Notes: generated from the letters alone by a model not told the origin. Positions 35,301 through 46,026 are shown, numbered from the stretch's first letter. The stretch: 64,000 nt of DNA from Angiostrongylus vasorum (GCA_018806985.1 JADANN010000075.1:1-64000), one strand, 5' to 3'. Translations and numbers: made by a program.

Positions 35301-38300
35301 TTCCACGATAATTCCTTGATCGACAAAGTACTTCGTGAGTTCAGAACCTTATAAATTCGTAGAAGAAAATTTGCTCTATCGTATTAATAGTGTGTATAAT
35401 TTTTATACGGTGCCCTTTCAAATTTAAATATGTTCGGAATTAGGAATTCCAAGAAATATAAAATCAAACTTGCAAGTTTTTAAATGTCCAACGCAGAAGC
35501 GACAAGCGAAAACACAGGAGATACAAAGGCAAACACCATCGTGCGCTGCTCGATGAAAGTCCATTTGTCAATTTGCTTTCACGTTTGGAATAAGAGCGTT
35601 TAAACAAAAGAAAAAAGTGGAAAAAGTATAAGTCGTGGGTCCAAAAAATCAAGGGTTTAATCGTGGTTCAACGAAGGAACATCTTTCCTGTACGCAAAGA
35701 ACTACAGATTCTAGCACTTTCTATGGCCTTTAACAATTTTGGCTGTGAGCTGAGATGTATTGATTTAAAGTCGAAAACACCCACTATTTTAGAATCGTAT
35801 AATTTCCACGGTAGCCATGTCATCGCTTAAGCGTTAATCTGCTCCCCCGAGCAATCACAACTCCTACTAGAACTGTTCAGAGCAAAACTCTCAGTGAATA
35901 ATTTTTTGTTGCAGGATGTTATTTACAAAATTCTATCGACTACTTGATGACCGGTGAGTCGAGAATTATTGGACGAGAGCGTCATGAATGTGAGATACTA
36001 GGCGATGGGAAGGTACGGTACCAGGTTAAAGGTGCGTTTATTTTTTTCATTTACACATTTCGGCACCCATCTATTCCCATGGTAAGGCCGCACAACCATA
36101 AAAGGGATGTGAATGAGATTAATATAGAGGAATAGACGTCCATCATTTCCTTAGAGATGCTAACACTCTTTCGTTAGGCATCGTACAGGTGGTTGATTGC
36201 ATATTTGGTCCAAACAATGACTAGTGGGAGCCCTATCGTTGTACCAAGTCAGTGTTTTTTATCCTCTCAGATACCATTTCTCTGAACACGGTTGAATGGA
36301 TAGTTTGATTTACACGTCGTGCGAGATCAAACGCGTGACCAAATTTACATTACAGAAAACCTGTATCCACTGTGCAACAGACGTCCTTATAAATGATATA
36401 CTTACTTACTTGATACTTGAACGGCCCGTCCTCACTAGTTGTGCGGGCGCCAGCATAATCTCCATTTTTCGGAGTTTTGCTGGTTTTGCAACTGTGGCTC
36501 CCTGGAGTCCCTGAGGTCAGCCTGGCCAAAGTATTCCCAGGTCTTCCCCCACCACCGGCAGTCTCCTTCCTTGTGGATCAGAGGGAGATTTGCCACCATA
36601 CGACATTGATACCAGGACGGTGGTGGATTCTGGTATTCGTTTACTCTTAGCTAGGCTTCCTGATGGAAACGCCGATGAAAACGATAAATGATATATCTAT
36701 AATAATTTAGGTTTATGTGGTAAGTTGTTTGTCTTTTGCTATTACACTGCGAAATCGATACATAACGGTCGAAGACAACTTAGGGCTACAGTTATTTTCG
36801 TAGCACAACGGATGGCAATTGTGAGCGTGAAACAGTATAAAACGAACATGGAAAATACACGGCAGTATTAAAGGACAGAGGTTATTCTTTAGATGCTAGA
36901 CAATAATCTCTGTAGGGGCTACTTAATACTGGCAACATCTCTTCTAATGCAAGTGTGGGGGAATGTGTTCCTACCAATTTCTTGTCACTATCTGTCTTAT
37001 TTTTCGTGCTGACTGCTTTTTCTGCGTGAGACTCTCATGTATTTCATCTCCCACTTTTTTTTTCATACGATTCGTCTTCCACTTCTACTGTGCGAATCCC
37101 AGCACTCCTCGAATTCGAATCGTTTACTCCAATACCCTCATCTACGAAGGCCTCTCAACTTTTTGCATATGGCTTTGGTTGCTGCTTGAGGATTTTCCTT
37201 CCATCTTGGATGTCCTAGGATGCTGCTCGAGTCGATTCTTTTTTGAGTCCTAAGATAGCAGGGGCTGGAGCGTTGCTAACTAGATTTCAACGAATGATTT
37301 TTTACGGACAAGTCTGGTAGCAATTTCCCGACTCCGGAGGTAGCAGAGTTTTGGTGGACCCAGAGCGGTATCGAACTAGTACAGTGCTCGTGGTTATCTG
37401 CACAACTACCCCTCTGCTATCCGCCTCCTTTCATCAGCCACATAGCTAGCCAGTATCTGTTGCATTCCATGGGAATGGAAGTGAATCGGCAAATTTTCCA
37501 AATCAAACAAAAACGTATAACGTTACAGAAAGCATGTGCACCAGAATTGCTTTGTTTTCTATTAAATTATTTCACGTGTTCATCTGGCAGCTCGTCCCAT
37601 TGGTCATCAAGTGACTCGAGGAGACTCCAGTAAATTTACCATTCCTCCTTGTCACGTGCAACAGTACTCCAGTAGATTTTGTTCGCTCCAGGGACTCGTT
37701 AAGCACTGTGTCTTCCTTCCATTGTTTTTCGTGACGAATTCTGGCCCTCAGGTCGGTACTCCTCTTGCAGTACTTTCGAAATCTCGTGAAATCCAGTCGC
37801 TGATGGCTCTTTTCCATCGGCTGTCGTTCACACGCATTTGGTGTCCAATCCAGCTTATCTCTGACGGTTTGGGGTATAGAACAGTGTCTTTGACTTTTGA
37901 TCGTTGGCGTGGATTGGAGCTTCGGATCCCTTTGTTTACTTGCGTGATACGGGATACTTCTTCCTAGCATGGTTCTTTCATCCTCATTACGCTGCCACCA
38001 GGTTGCTGAGGCATTCGTTAAAGCAGGGAGAATCGTCGTCTCTAAAGGTAGACGCGTGCTCTTTTGTTCTCTCCACTTCTCCGAACCGCCCGCTTCCTCA
38101 TGCTCAGCTCTGAAGTTATGTTGTTCATTGTTGACTTTCTACCCCGGATAAACGTAGCTGGGGCATTCCGAGGCACTAGCTCCGTTGAGTGTTAATGGGG
38201 CGTACATAACCAACCCATTCCTCATGAATATGGTTTTTTGTGAGATCTAGTTGGAGATAAATCTTTCCACAGGTCCAATTAAAGTCGGCAAGAATTCGTT

Positions 38301-41300
38301 CCCATTGCCTAATACTTAGTGTTGTAAGCACGATGTCATCAGCAAAGAGATGCTGTAATAGCCGAGCCTCAACTTTCGCTCCCAATATTACTGCCATTAA
38401 ATCAAATTATTTCACTCCTAATTAATGTATCTGAAAAGCGATAGGTAGTGCAATGGTTAGCGACGCAATTAATTAGTTAACAAGGTGCTGGCGAGACGTG
38501 CCACCTAACTCTTTCCTCAAAGTAACGTGGGCAACTCAGCAGCACTCTGCTAACCTCATAAAGAAAACGAAATCCTCAAGCAGCAGCCAAAACCAAACGC
38601 GTAATGTTCGGAGAGTTTTGTGGACTATGAATGCGAGGAACAGTGGTCTAGTGGAAATGCTGGGATCCGCAAATGTGATGAGGGTTCTCGTAAAATAAAA
38701 ATAAACAAAAAAACTCTAAAAAGCGGGAACATTCAACACTAGAGTAACTGTGGCGCATGAATAGACATGCCCTGGAATACATACTGGATTGGTTGCTGGT
38801 TCTATCCCACGTTTTTGGTTTACCGAGCTTTCCCTCTAGTGTCCACAAATTGATACCAAACTTTTACTATATGGACCAGATAGGCCTTAAATTATTCTAA
38901 CAATGCTACGAAAGGATTAGATGCATCATGCAAGAGCTGACTAACGCCGATACTTTATCCTATACTTTGTCCTGCATCTTTTATCCTTTTATTACAGTAA
39001 TTGGTTGCGTTTGGGAAGGCGAACACTACAGCATTGGTCAGGTGTTTACTGATAAACATGTACGATATCAGTGCAAGAACGACGGCTCGTTGGATGTTCT
39101 GGGTGAGTCACTTTCCAAATTACTTTGATCAGGTGGCGTTTCACCAAAACCATGCTTCCTGGTGAGTTTCACTAACATATTAACATAAATTAATAGGGTT
39201 ATAAGGAAACTCCCCAACTCCACGATAACTCGTTGCTGTAAAGAGATTTCTAAATTCAACAGCAGTTGAATAGTAAAGATTATTTATCCTCATGGAACGC
39301 AACAAATGAGGCACAAGTATAAATATTAAATATCCCGAACTACATGTTCTCCAAATTTGAAGAAGATTTTCTGACAGCAACTACTGGTGGCCTAAGGTAC
39401 TAATCAACATGTATTCTTCTTTTGATAAGCTTACACGAGGATGATAAGCAATTTTTATCCGGCTAACATTTCGACGTCTTCGTTTTCACCAGAGCCGACG
39501 ATCCGAGTCGATAGTCCACGGTTCTTTCACGGTCCACGATTCGAGAGATGCTCCACTGAGCAGGACACACAGCTCAATACGAAGCAGAAGACGCCACATT
39601 AAGACGAACAAAAACCTTGGACTAACGACTCGCATCGCCAGCTCTGAGGAAGACGAAGGCGTCGAAACGCTAGCCGAATAAAAATTGCTTATCAACCTCG
39701 TGTAAGCTTATCAAAGGAAGACTACATGTTCATTAGTAATACCGAGGGTGAAGGAAAGTGGTTTTGAAGGTAGCAATAATGAATGCAGTAATCGAGTTTT
39801 CCTTGTGCGTCAAAGGAAGTCTTTTAAAACATGTTTGCCTTTGAACACAGAAAGCAACTTTGCCAAAAAACAAATTCATTGATAGAACAGAAAACGTTCG
39901 GTCAGGGGGTAATTCGTGTTTAGGTTGCGTTGATGATGGAGTGTTTCTCGATCTCGGTCGTGATCTCTTGATGAACGGTATGGTACACAGATGTTATCGA
40001 GTCGACACTACAACAATCTACCACAAGTGCGCCACGCCCTTTTGTTTATTTCAACGATGATTTTTTCTGTTATAGGTCTTATTTCAACAAAACAAAGATA
40101 AAGCCCCTAAAAAAGCTTCTGGCACTGATTGATCCCCTGAGCGATGCGCCATGCATTCGACCTCATTGTGCATCGTTTGAAGGTGACTGAATGCATATCT
40201 GGCCTTTAAAAATGACTCGCAGAGGCCTACCGATGTATCGAGGCTGTGCTGCTATCCTCCTAGACAAGTCTGGTACTAATTTGCTGACTCCGGAGGGATG
40301 GAAGGCTTGGTGGGCCATGGGCGCGAGAATCGATCCCAAGTGCATTGCAAGGCGCATCACTGCTCCACACGTGCCTAAAACAACGATGTGAGGGATAGAT
40401 GCAACCCACGATAAGCAGATTTTTATTGCTTTCGAACATAAACAATTACTGCTAAACTGATATCTGATAACGACGCCATTACAATCGCTTGAATATCCCT
40501 CTTCACTGCTAGGGTGACCTCTAGCATAAATTTCAGTCGTTTGCCTTTCGCCCTGGCGTATCCATATTGCCGCTCTGCTTCGAACATGGTGGCGTCTGCG
40601 AAGCCTACTCCATAGTCCTAAAATCGTTTTCATTTACGAATACGACGATTGATGCTAGTCACGAACAGTCCGAATATCGTCTGGATGGTCATGCAAGGGG
40701 GGTGCATGCATGTTCCTCAAGTCCTCTCCACTATTCTTTTCTTTCGGCTCTCATCTGTTCTTCTCATTATGTGACAGGCCGATCTATGCTTCGCATTGGA
40801 TGCACATTTTCACGAAATCTGAAGATGTAATAAGTTTTGAAGATCTGACCTGACGTTCCAGCAACACATTTTGAGGGCCGGTTTTTTTAAGATATCGTTT
40901 TCGTGCTCTGTGGTGGTCAGATTTCTTAACGTGGTGGAAGCATCAGCCCATATTTCAGCTGCGCAACAGAGCGCTAGAAGAGCTATTGAAGAAAAGGCGA
41001 GGGTTGATTTCCAGATGCTTTAATTAGTTGGTGGTTCCCTGAGAGGGCAGAATGCGGCCCATGTTACTCTTCTTGTTCTGTTTAATTCCTCCTTTATGTT
41101 GTACTCCATGTTCATAAAATGTCCAAGACATACCTGCAAGGTGTTCTCGATAACCAGAGAGTTGTCACAGTTTGATTTGTTAATCTTCGCACAACGGGAT
41201 TTTCATCCAGTGGAAGCTGTTTCTTCGTCCTATTTAACCAAACGATATGACGATCACACTATATGTGATATGTTTTATTCATTACTGTTCTACCTCTACA

Positions 41301-44300
41301 AGGATAAAGGGTAAAGCTCTCGCGTTGATTAGTCGTTATGGAACGTGCCACGCATTCGGCTACATCAAGCGTGGATAGAGCTTGTTAAATGCATATCTGC
41401 CTACACAATGAATTGCGATAGCCTACTGATGCGTCAAATCAGTGTTCATATCCTCTCATACTAGTTTGGTGCCAATCCACCGAGGGATGGAACGTTTGGT
41501 GAGCCCAATGGGGAGCACCGAACCAATGGTCATGTTTGCATTGCAGGGTACCGATCCAATGCGCTACACGGACTCCCATTTGCCCCTGTTTTCTTTACTT
41601 CACATGACCTGTTTTTTACATCTGCGGCGCGGATCCCAGCACTTCTTGCATTCGATTCCTTTCTTCGAACCCATCTTCCACGACCATCTTCTATCTTATG
41701 TGAATGAGAGCAGCTGTTGCTTGGGATTTGTTGTCTTCTTTATGAATGTCCTTGAGTAGTTGCAGATTCGATTCTTCCTGGAATCCTGACGTAGCAAAGC
41801 TAGACCGTTCGCACTTGGATTGCAGGATGTAAGCTTGTCCCAGAAAAATCCGTTACCAATTTCTCGACTCCGTAGGGTGGAATCGAGTCAGCGCCGTGCT
41901 CGTGATGATCGGCATCGCTACCACGGGGCTACGCTCACACATATTACACTATTTATTTATTTATGCTTTTTACACCACTTTATCGAGATCATATCTGCTA
42001 CTATTTATATTCGAAACTGACGGTAGACAAATACAAAAAAAAACAGTATTTTTCGAATATTCGTTTGCGGCTATGCCTCATTTCGCTTGGCGGCTAAATG
42101 AGACTCTATTTCACTTACCTCCACGCAGGTTCACACATTAAATTTATTCAATGCGTACCGTTTGCTGTTCTTCGCTGTTGTAGTGGAAATTTCTTAACAT
42201 GTTCTTTAAAAAGAGAAGAGGATAAAGCTGTTGGCGTTGATCAGACCCTGACGGATGCGCCATGCATTCGACTTCTTTAAACATTGTTGGAGGTGATTAA
42301 ATGCATATCTGGCCTTTAAAATGACTCGCGGTGGCCTACCGATGTATCGACCCAGTGCTACTATACACCCAGACAAGTCTGGTGCTAATCTGGCGGCCAT
42401 GGCGACCTCAGAGGGATGGAAGGCTTGGCGAGCCACCAGCGCGGGAATCGATCCCAGGTGTGTGTTACAGGGGCCTCTCCGACCACTGCACTACCCCCGC
42501 CCATAATTTGTTCTTTAGCAGCAGAAATCTTCCTGGTGCAAAGAACAGGCTCGTACCATTGAGTTTTTTCAGCACTTTGATGTTTAGAGAACATTCTCGA
42601 AAACTTATGGGTAAAACAAATTAAACAGTCGTTGAAAAAAAAGATTAAAAGCATTGCGAATTTGAAAATTTGAACCAACTATCCTATATCTTTCTATGTA
42701 TGCATTGAAGTCAACACAAATGGCTACTATTTAGACCAATTAGTATTCTACGAGCTACGACTGCGAAACAAAGAAGGCTGCTTTATCGCTAGTACTGCGA
42801 TCGACGGCGTTCTTTCATCTATCGAATTTATTGTTATGAGGAAAAAGTGCTGCGGTTAGAACTATTTATGGAATCTGGGCACAAACGTAAAACGACGTTG
42901 CTGGTCTTTGGGGAAAAGACTCCTTCTGCAGTTCTCGCACTATCAGTTATATTACTAGAGAACTAGAAAGTTATTTAGAAAAAACATCTGTTGTCTTCTC
43001 TCTCCAAAACGATCTAATGAACGCATTGAATTATGGAAAAGCATTCAGAAAACCTTCAATTGAAATAGAAATCGTTCGACTGCTTCGTGCTAAGGTTATC
43101 TTATGAGTGATCGTCAAATTTTGGTGTGCTCTACCTCACCTGAGAGCTCTTGCAAACGCTTGCGTTAGGTTCATGTGGTGCGATCCCAGGTAGTAAATAA
43201 GGGATTAAGTACCCACCAAAACAAGAATGCACCTGCTTAGAAACGACGGTGAACTTAACAAAATGAGCTTTCTTATTTTGTTAGACAAGATTGTCTTGCT
43301 CTCCATTTATGCTTAGTTGCGTAATTTCATACATAAAGGTGAGAGCGCAGATAAATGTATGTGAATTGCTATCTGAACGTCGATACACATATGTAGCACA
43401 ATGCTTAGCGTAACATGCAACGTTCACTTAGGCCTTGGTTCGGCTGCGCGCCCGGGGACACCTGTCTTGACCGGGGTCGGAAAATTGGTAAGAGATTTGG
43501 TTGGGTTGTCGGGAACATTGATTTCATACATTGGTAGGCCATCGCAAGTCACTGCATAGGCGAGATATGCATCCCTTTAACGATGCTTGATTAAATCGGA
43601 TCCATGGTCTATTCTTCAGGGATCGATCAGCACCGAATGCTATATTCTTTATTCTTTATACCTCGATGCACTTGCCAGCTTTCTATGAGTTACCCCGACA
43701 TCCCACTTTTCCTAAAGAGTTGTTTCAGCGTCGTTATTCTTCATCAGCACCATAAATACCCGCCTATTCTCTTCCTGATGTTTTCAATAAGAGTTGATAA
43801 GACAATACTTCTTAAGTTTCAATGCATACTTATGCTTAGAAGGAAGATGCAAACTTTAAAGATATCTAGTGGCATACAGCGTGAAAGTACAAAGCATCCA
43901 GCATCGACCATTCCCTTTAAAAAATATCATACATTGCACTCCATTCCTGTCCCCAGAGAGCTGGGCCTACTGTTGTATCAAGTCAATGCTCTCCCACTCC
44001 TAAACAAGTCTGCTACTAGCCTGCTCATGCGAAATGATTGGGTCGAAGCTTATCCTATCCAGGCAGCAGGATCCGGCCAGTTACCTACCACGTGTATATT
44101 GTAAGGCACATTTAACTGCTACGCTACACGAAATAATCGAACTGATTAGTGTCGTAATGCTGTGTCACTCACTCATACGGACATTTGGACACTATCAACA
44201 TTTAATGACAGCAAGTTCTACTTGACGCATTTCTCAATGTACTCATCGATCTGCCGAAAAAAGACCGCCCTTATCACAGAGAGCAGCTCCCCAGCATTGA

Positions 44301-45790
44301 TTTCGGTGTGAAGTGCTAAGTAGGAGCTGATCCCCTGACCGCCACAGGGCAGCTTCGTTGGTAGTTAGTCTGTAATTCCTCTGAAATGATGCTGAGAATT
44401 TATCAGTCACTTTACAGCCGGCAGCATCAGTGATAACGACGTGACGCCGGAACATCACGTTGTCCAAAAAACTGTAGTGGACTCATAGTAAATGGGTTCC
44501 ATGACTTTATTGCCAGCAGTTATCGTCAGCATTGTTCATTTTTTTATCAGCTTTATCTGCGGCACTATCACGACATGAGTTAGTCATGTGATTATTTTGG
44601 AAAGCAAAAGTGGAACTGAAGAAAAGATCTTTTTAATAGTATTCAAGAACTTCTGAAAACTTGAAATTATCCGGAAGCAGCAAAAAAAACTTGAAAAATG
44701 CGCTATAGCAATCCGTGGTAATGTTGCTCGAAAATCCATTAAAGATAAAGATAAGGATAAAGCTCTCAGCATTGATCAATCTCTGAAGGATGTGCCATGC
44801 ATTCGACTTCATCAAGCATCGTTTTGACGTGATTGAATACATATCTGGCCTTTACAATGACTCGCGGTGGCCTACCGATGTGTCGAGCCAGTGCTACTAT
44901 CCTCGCAAACAAGTCTCGTACCACTTGCCGATCCCGGAGGGAGGGAAGGTTTGCGGGCCATGGGAGCGGGGATCGATTCAATGTGTGTGTTGCGGGGCGC
45001 CTCGGACTACTGCGCCACACGCATCCTTTGAAAATCCATTAGTAGTTGTCAACTCAATGCAGAAAGAAATGCAATTTAAAGGTTGACGCGAGTAGCACTT
45101 ATAAGTGCTCCATGAGTAGATTTTAAGTGCAACACGAATTCATTCTAACTACGTTAGTATTTCGAGAAATCGATGGCACATAGGAAGCGATGCAAAAATC
45201 AACAAGGTCACTTATAAAGCGCAAACAGAAAACGCACTCGCTTAAAAAATTCGGTTAGTTACACATGGAACTTGCCCAATCGTCTAGTAAAACGCTTTTT
45301 TTCTCGTATATAACTCGCTCTGTTCGTTCTCTTAGGGTTCTAATGCAGCTCATTGTGGTCGCATGTAACCCAATGGGTCAAGGTGCTTTAGAATGCACAT
45401 GTGGACGTTGGTTCTATCTTATGCCTTGGTAAAAACCAAGCTCTACGCCCTCCGGAGTCACAAATGTATACAAGACTTCTTAGAGACGGCAAAAACGATG
45501 AATTGATACATAAATAGGCCTTTCGTAAGTCACTGTGTGGGTCAGATATCTACCCAGTCAAATCTACTTCAAGGCTGAGGAGTCGACGAATGCACAACTC
45601 CTCCATAGGGTATTGATTAACACTGTTATACTTTTTGTCTCGCTGAAGAATTCCTTGCAGCTGGTAAAGATTTCTGACGCAATTTTTACTACCATGTTGT
45701 TTCAGATTCAATTGTGAATACGGTCGATCCCTTTCCGAATGCATTACGATGTCGAACAGTGCGCTTGCGCGACGTCTTCGCCGATGGTGA
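32208..45790 (+). CDS. Secreted multi-module protein, MIG-18-like fibronectin type I repeats
   Basis: Eight-exon model: 32208-32340, 32863-32988, 33068-33176, 33465-33566, 35915-36031, 38998-39102, 39891-40026, 45706-45790; about 303 residues if the exon 3 A-run is one base long in error. Exon 1 encodes a signal peptide (MRCIIFVIFFTNGAISS). Then come three modules, each made of two exons (A half C...G..F...YQC, B half GC...L...G...C...Y), nearly all introns in phase 1. The pattern fits the 'abnormal cell migration protein 18-like fibronectin type I' domain of nematode extracellular proteins; the family name is from memory of the motif and the exon phases are seen directly. The likely role is extracellular matrix or cuticle adhesion (inference). 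Start chosen because TGACGTTTTCAG, a good SL1 trans-splice acceptor, lies 2 nt before the ATG. Introns hold SINEs, an RTE and a Penelope pair. It converges with the SH2 gene. Confidence 0.6.
32863..32988 (+). CDS. Fn1-like gene exon 2: module 1, A half
   Basis: Encodes CVMANAGTHEHGETFTLKN and FHYQCHNGTAEVV, ending GTTG|GTGAGT. Three in-frame acceptors are possible: after TTTAAATCAG (32848), after the next CAG (32851, a NAGNAG pair) or after CTATTTAG (32863). All keep phase 1. Confidence 0.65.
33068..33176 (+). CDS. Fn1-like gene exon 3: module 1, B half, with A7 frameshift
   Basis: Acceptor GCTATTCAG; reads ACIADDQSVIQLGRTFIK then, after shifting one base, HKCSIIGDSVTYEQ, ending CAAG|GTAGGT. 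The exon is 109 bp where 108 would keep frame. The extra base must lie in or near the A7 run at 33117-33123. It aligns well with exons 5 and 7 only if corrected. Confidence 0.6.
33465..33566 (+). CDS. Fn1-like gene exon 4: module 2, A half
   Basis: Acceptor CATTTTTTCACAG; 102 bp, phase 1 on both sides. Reads CFDNGIQHSIGDIFRNGSF then RLTCGRDGIVIE. Cysteine spacing matches exons 2 and 6. Confidence 0.7.
33863..34129 (-). repeat. SINE-A in Fn1-like gene intron
   Basis: Antisense near-full-length copy: AAAGGATAAAGCTGTCGGCG tail side, CCAAACAAGTTTAGTACC block, head at CGCCGTCAACCACTGCGCC. Confidence 0.85.
34490..34605 (+). repeat. SINE-B copy
   Basis: GGGAAAACACGTGAACC head, B box AGGTTCGAAGCTCG, tail GTTTCGCAAATATCTCAGCA. 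Confidence 0.75.
34978..35260 (+). repeat. SINE-A, full length
   Basis: Head GCGTGTGGCGCAGTGGTCGG with A box, B box GGATCGATCCCC, intact middle CACATCGGTAGG-like block and TTTATC tail. Confidence 0.85.
35915..36031 (+). CDS. Fn1-like gene exon 5: module 2, B half
   Basis: Acceptor TTTTTTGTTGCAG; 117 bp, phase 1 on both sides, donor GTGCGT. Reads GCYLQNSIDYLMTGESRII then RHECEILGDGKVRYQVK. Starts with the GC pair typical of B halves. Confidence 0.7.
36175..36290 (-). repeat. SINE-A, diverged fragment
   Basis: GGTGGTTGATTGCATATTTG and CCAAGTCAGTGTTTTTTATC match the antisense body with many changes. Confidence 0.5.
36405..36685 (+). repeat. Repeat D, 3'-truncated
   Basis: TACTTGATACTTGAACGGCC through GGAAACGCCGATG. 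The last ~100 bp of the family are missing. Confidence 0.75.
37060..37440 (-). repeat. SINE-C copy
   Basis: Antisense. The minus-strand head reads TAGCAGAGGGGTAGTTGTGC (A box) and TAGTTCGATACC (B box), so a tRNA origin is clearest in this copy. The terminus is GAATCCCAGCACTCC on the plus strand. Confidence 0.75.
37575..38400 (-). mobile_element. RTE retrotransposon 3' fragment
   Basis: Minus strand: FADDIVLTTLSIRQWERIL (RT catalytic FADD, 38340s) then, in broken frames, TPNACERQPMEKSHQRLD and ERTKSTGVLLHVTRRNGKF up to ~37575. It lies in intron 5 of the Fn1-like gene, opposite to the gene. Internal deletion and frameshifts make it inactive. Confidence 0.75.
38445..38700 (+). repeat. SINE-C copy
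   Basis: Head GGTAGTGCAATGGTTAGCGA keeps the A box; terminus GGAAATGCTGGGATCCGC with an A-rich tail. Confidence 0.65.
38740..38990 (+). repeat. SINE-A, diverged, supplies exon 6 acceptor tract
   Basis: TAACTGTGGCGCATGAATAG head, GGTTCTATCCCACG B box, ATTGATACCAAACTT block and the tail CTAACGCCGATACTTTATCC, which runs directly into CTTTTATTACAG, the 3' splice site at 38997. Confidence 0.65.
38998..39102 (+). CDS. Fn1-like gene exon 6: module 3, A half
   Basis: Acceptor TTATCCTTTTATTACAG, apparently formed from the 3' tail of a SINE-A; 105 bp, phase 1 on both sides, donor GTGAGT. Reads GCVWEGEHYSIGQVFTDKH then VRYQCKNDGSLDVL. Confidence 0.7.
39415..39715. mobile_element. Palindromic mini-Penelope, second type
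   Basis: Inverted arms begin with TTTTGATAAGCTTACACGAGG (left) and end with its complement (right), about 65-90 bp each, around a ~130-bp unique centre. The right arm has a hammerhead-like core CTGAGGA, a four-base-pair stem GACG/CGTC and GAAACGC. It lies in intron 6 of the Fn1-like gene. The 2960-3150 fragment is related. Confidence 0.7.
39891..40026 (+). CDS. Fn1-like gene exon 7: module 3, B half
   Basis: Reads SCLGCVDDGVFLDLGRDLL then MNGMVHRCYRVDTTTIYH. The acceptor is after TGATAGAACAG (39891) or GTTCGGTCAG (39906), both in frame. The proposed donor ACAA|GTGCGC is weak, but splicing there joins in phase 2 to exon 8 and gives YHKFNCEYG, matching other B-to-A joins. Without splicing the frame stops at 40060. 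Confidence 0.55.
40094..40375 (-). repeat. SINE-A, near full length
   Basis: Antisense: AAAGATAAAGCCCC tail side, CTAGACAAGTCTGGTACT block, head at CGCATCACTGCTCCACACG. Confidence 0.85.
40480..41170 (-). mobile_element. Second non-LTR retrotransposon fragment, RT C-terminal region
   Basis: Minus-strand pieces: NIKEELNRTRR (41090s), STLAFSSIALLALCCAAEIW (near 40990), AKHRSACHIMRRTDES (40790s) and FADATMFEAERQYGYARAK (40600s). The motifs parallel RTE C-termini (AL.YAAETWA..., H.MRR.D), but the sequence differs from the RTE copies here, so it is a separate lineage. Stops and frameshifts throughout. Confidence 0.6.
41300..41580 (-). repeat. SINE-A, diverged
   Basis: AAGGATAAAGGGTAAAGCTC tail side and ATCCTCTCATACTAGTTTGG block in antisense; head region poorly kept. 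Confidence 0.6.
41590..41940 (-). repeat. SINE-C copy
   Basis: Antisense: GCGGATCCCAGCACTTC terminus, AAGCTTGTCCCAGAAAAATC block and GGAATCGAGTCAGCGCCG head side. Confidence 0.65.
42219..42502 (-). repeat. SINE-A, near full length
   Basis: Antisense copy: GGATAAAGCTGTTGGCGTTG, CAGACAAGTCTGGTGCTAAT and head GACCACTGCACTACCCCCG. A GGCGGCCATGGCGACC insertion enlarges the middle. Confidence 0.85.
43435..43650 (+). repeat. SINE-A, diverged
   Basis: CTTGGTTCGGCTGCGCGCCC head, GGTAGGCCATCGCAAGTCAC and GATCGATCAGCACCGAATGC tail blocks. Confidence 0.6.
43890..44140 (-). repeat. SINE-A, old diverged copy
   Basis: CATTGCACTCCATTCC, TCAAGTCAATGCTCTC and AAACAAGTCTGCTACTAGCC follow the antisense SINE-A order. 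The 166-codon frame across 43604-44104 spans two SINE remnants and is not a gene. Confidence 0.45.
44730..45041 (-). repeat. SINE-A, full length with target-site duplication
   Basis: Antisense body 44742-45029 flanked by the 12-bp direct repeat GAAAATCCATTA at 44730-44741 and 45030-45041. Head and tail are complete, so this marks a relatively young insertion in intron 7 of the Fn1-like gene. Confidence 0.9.
45345..45630 (+). repeat. SINE-A, diverged
   Basis: CAATGGGTCAAGGTGC head, GGTTCTATCTTATGCC B box, CCCTCCGGAGTCACAAATGT and GGCCTTTCGTAAGTCACTGT body blocks. Confidence 0.6.
45706..45790 (+). CDS. Fn1-like gene exon 8: C-terminal exon
   Basis: Strong acceptor ATGTTGTTTCAG. In phase 2 it reads FNCEYGRSLSECITMSNSA to a TGA at 45788. 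A phase-1 reading is also open (to 45794), so the phase depends on the exon 7 donor. The intron before it is ~5.7 kb and full of SINEs. Confidence 0.45.
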
Positions 45791-46020
45791 TTGAGAACTC
45801 CTTACACTTCAGAAATCATCGTCGTCACTCAATGTCTACACCTCCCTGAACTTTCCGGAACCAGTGTTACACATAATCGTATCGGATTTTCGTTGCTTGA
45901 CGCTTTGATTCCTCAGGCTATATCTCATTCGTTAAAAGATTTATTCAACACACACATATCTGTACCGTCATCACTATAGCTAAGACAACATAAAAGAGTT
46001 CTTGGTGTCAATTTCAACAC

Positions 46021-46026
46021 AATAAA
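46021..46026 (+). terminator. Poly(A) signal of the Fn1-like gene
   Basis: AATAAA 231 nt after the exon 8 stop and ~95 nt before the last base of the convergent SH2 coding region, so the two 3' UTRs are probably adjacent or overlapping. Confidence 0.45.

Noticed and set aside
37572..37967. Overlapping 118- and 132-codon frames on both strands as separate genes
   Set aside because: Only the minus strand matches RTE C-terminal motifs, and only in pieces; the plus frame is its shadow.
43604..44104. 166-codon plus-strand open frame
   Set aside because: It runs through two diverged SINE-A copies and has no domain, splice signal or codon pattern.
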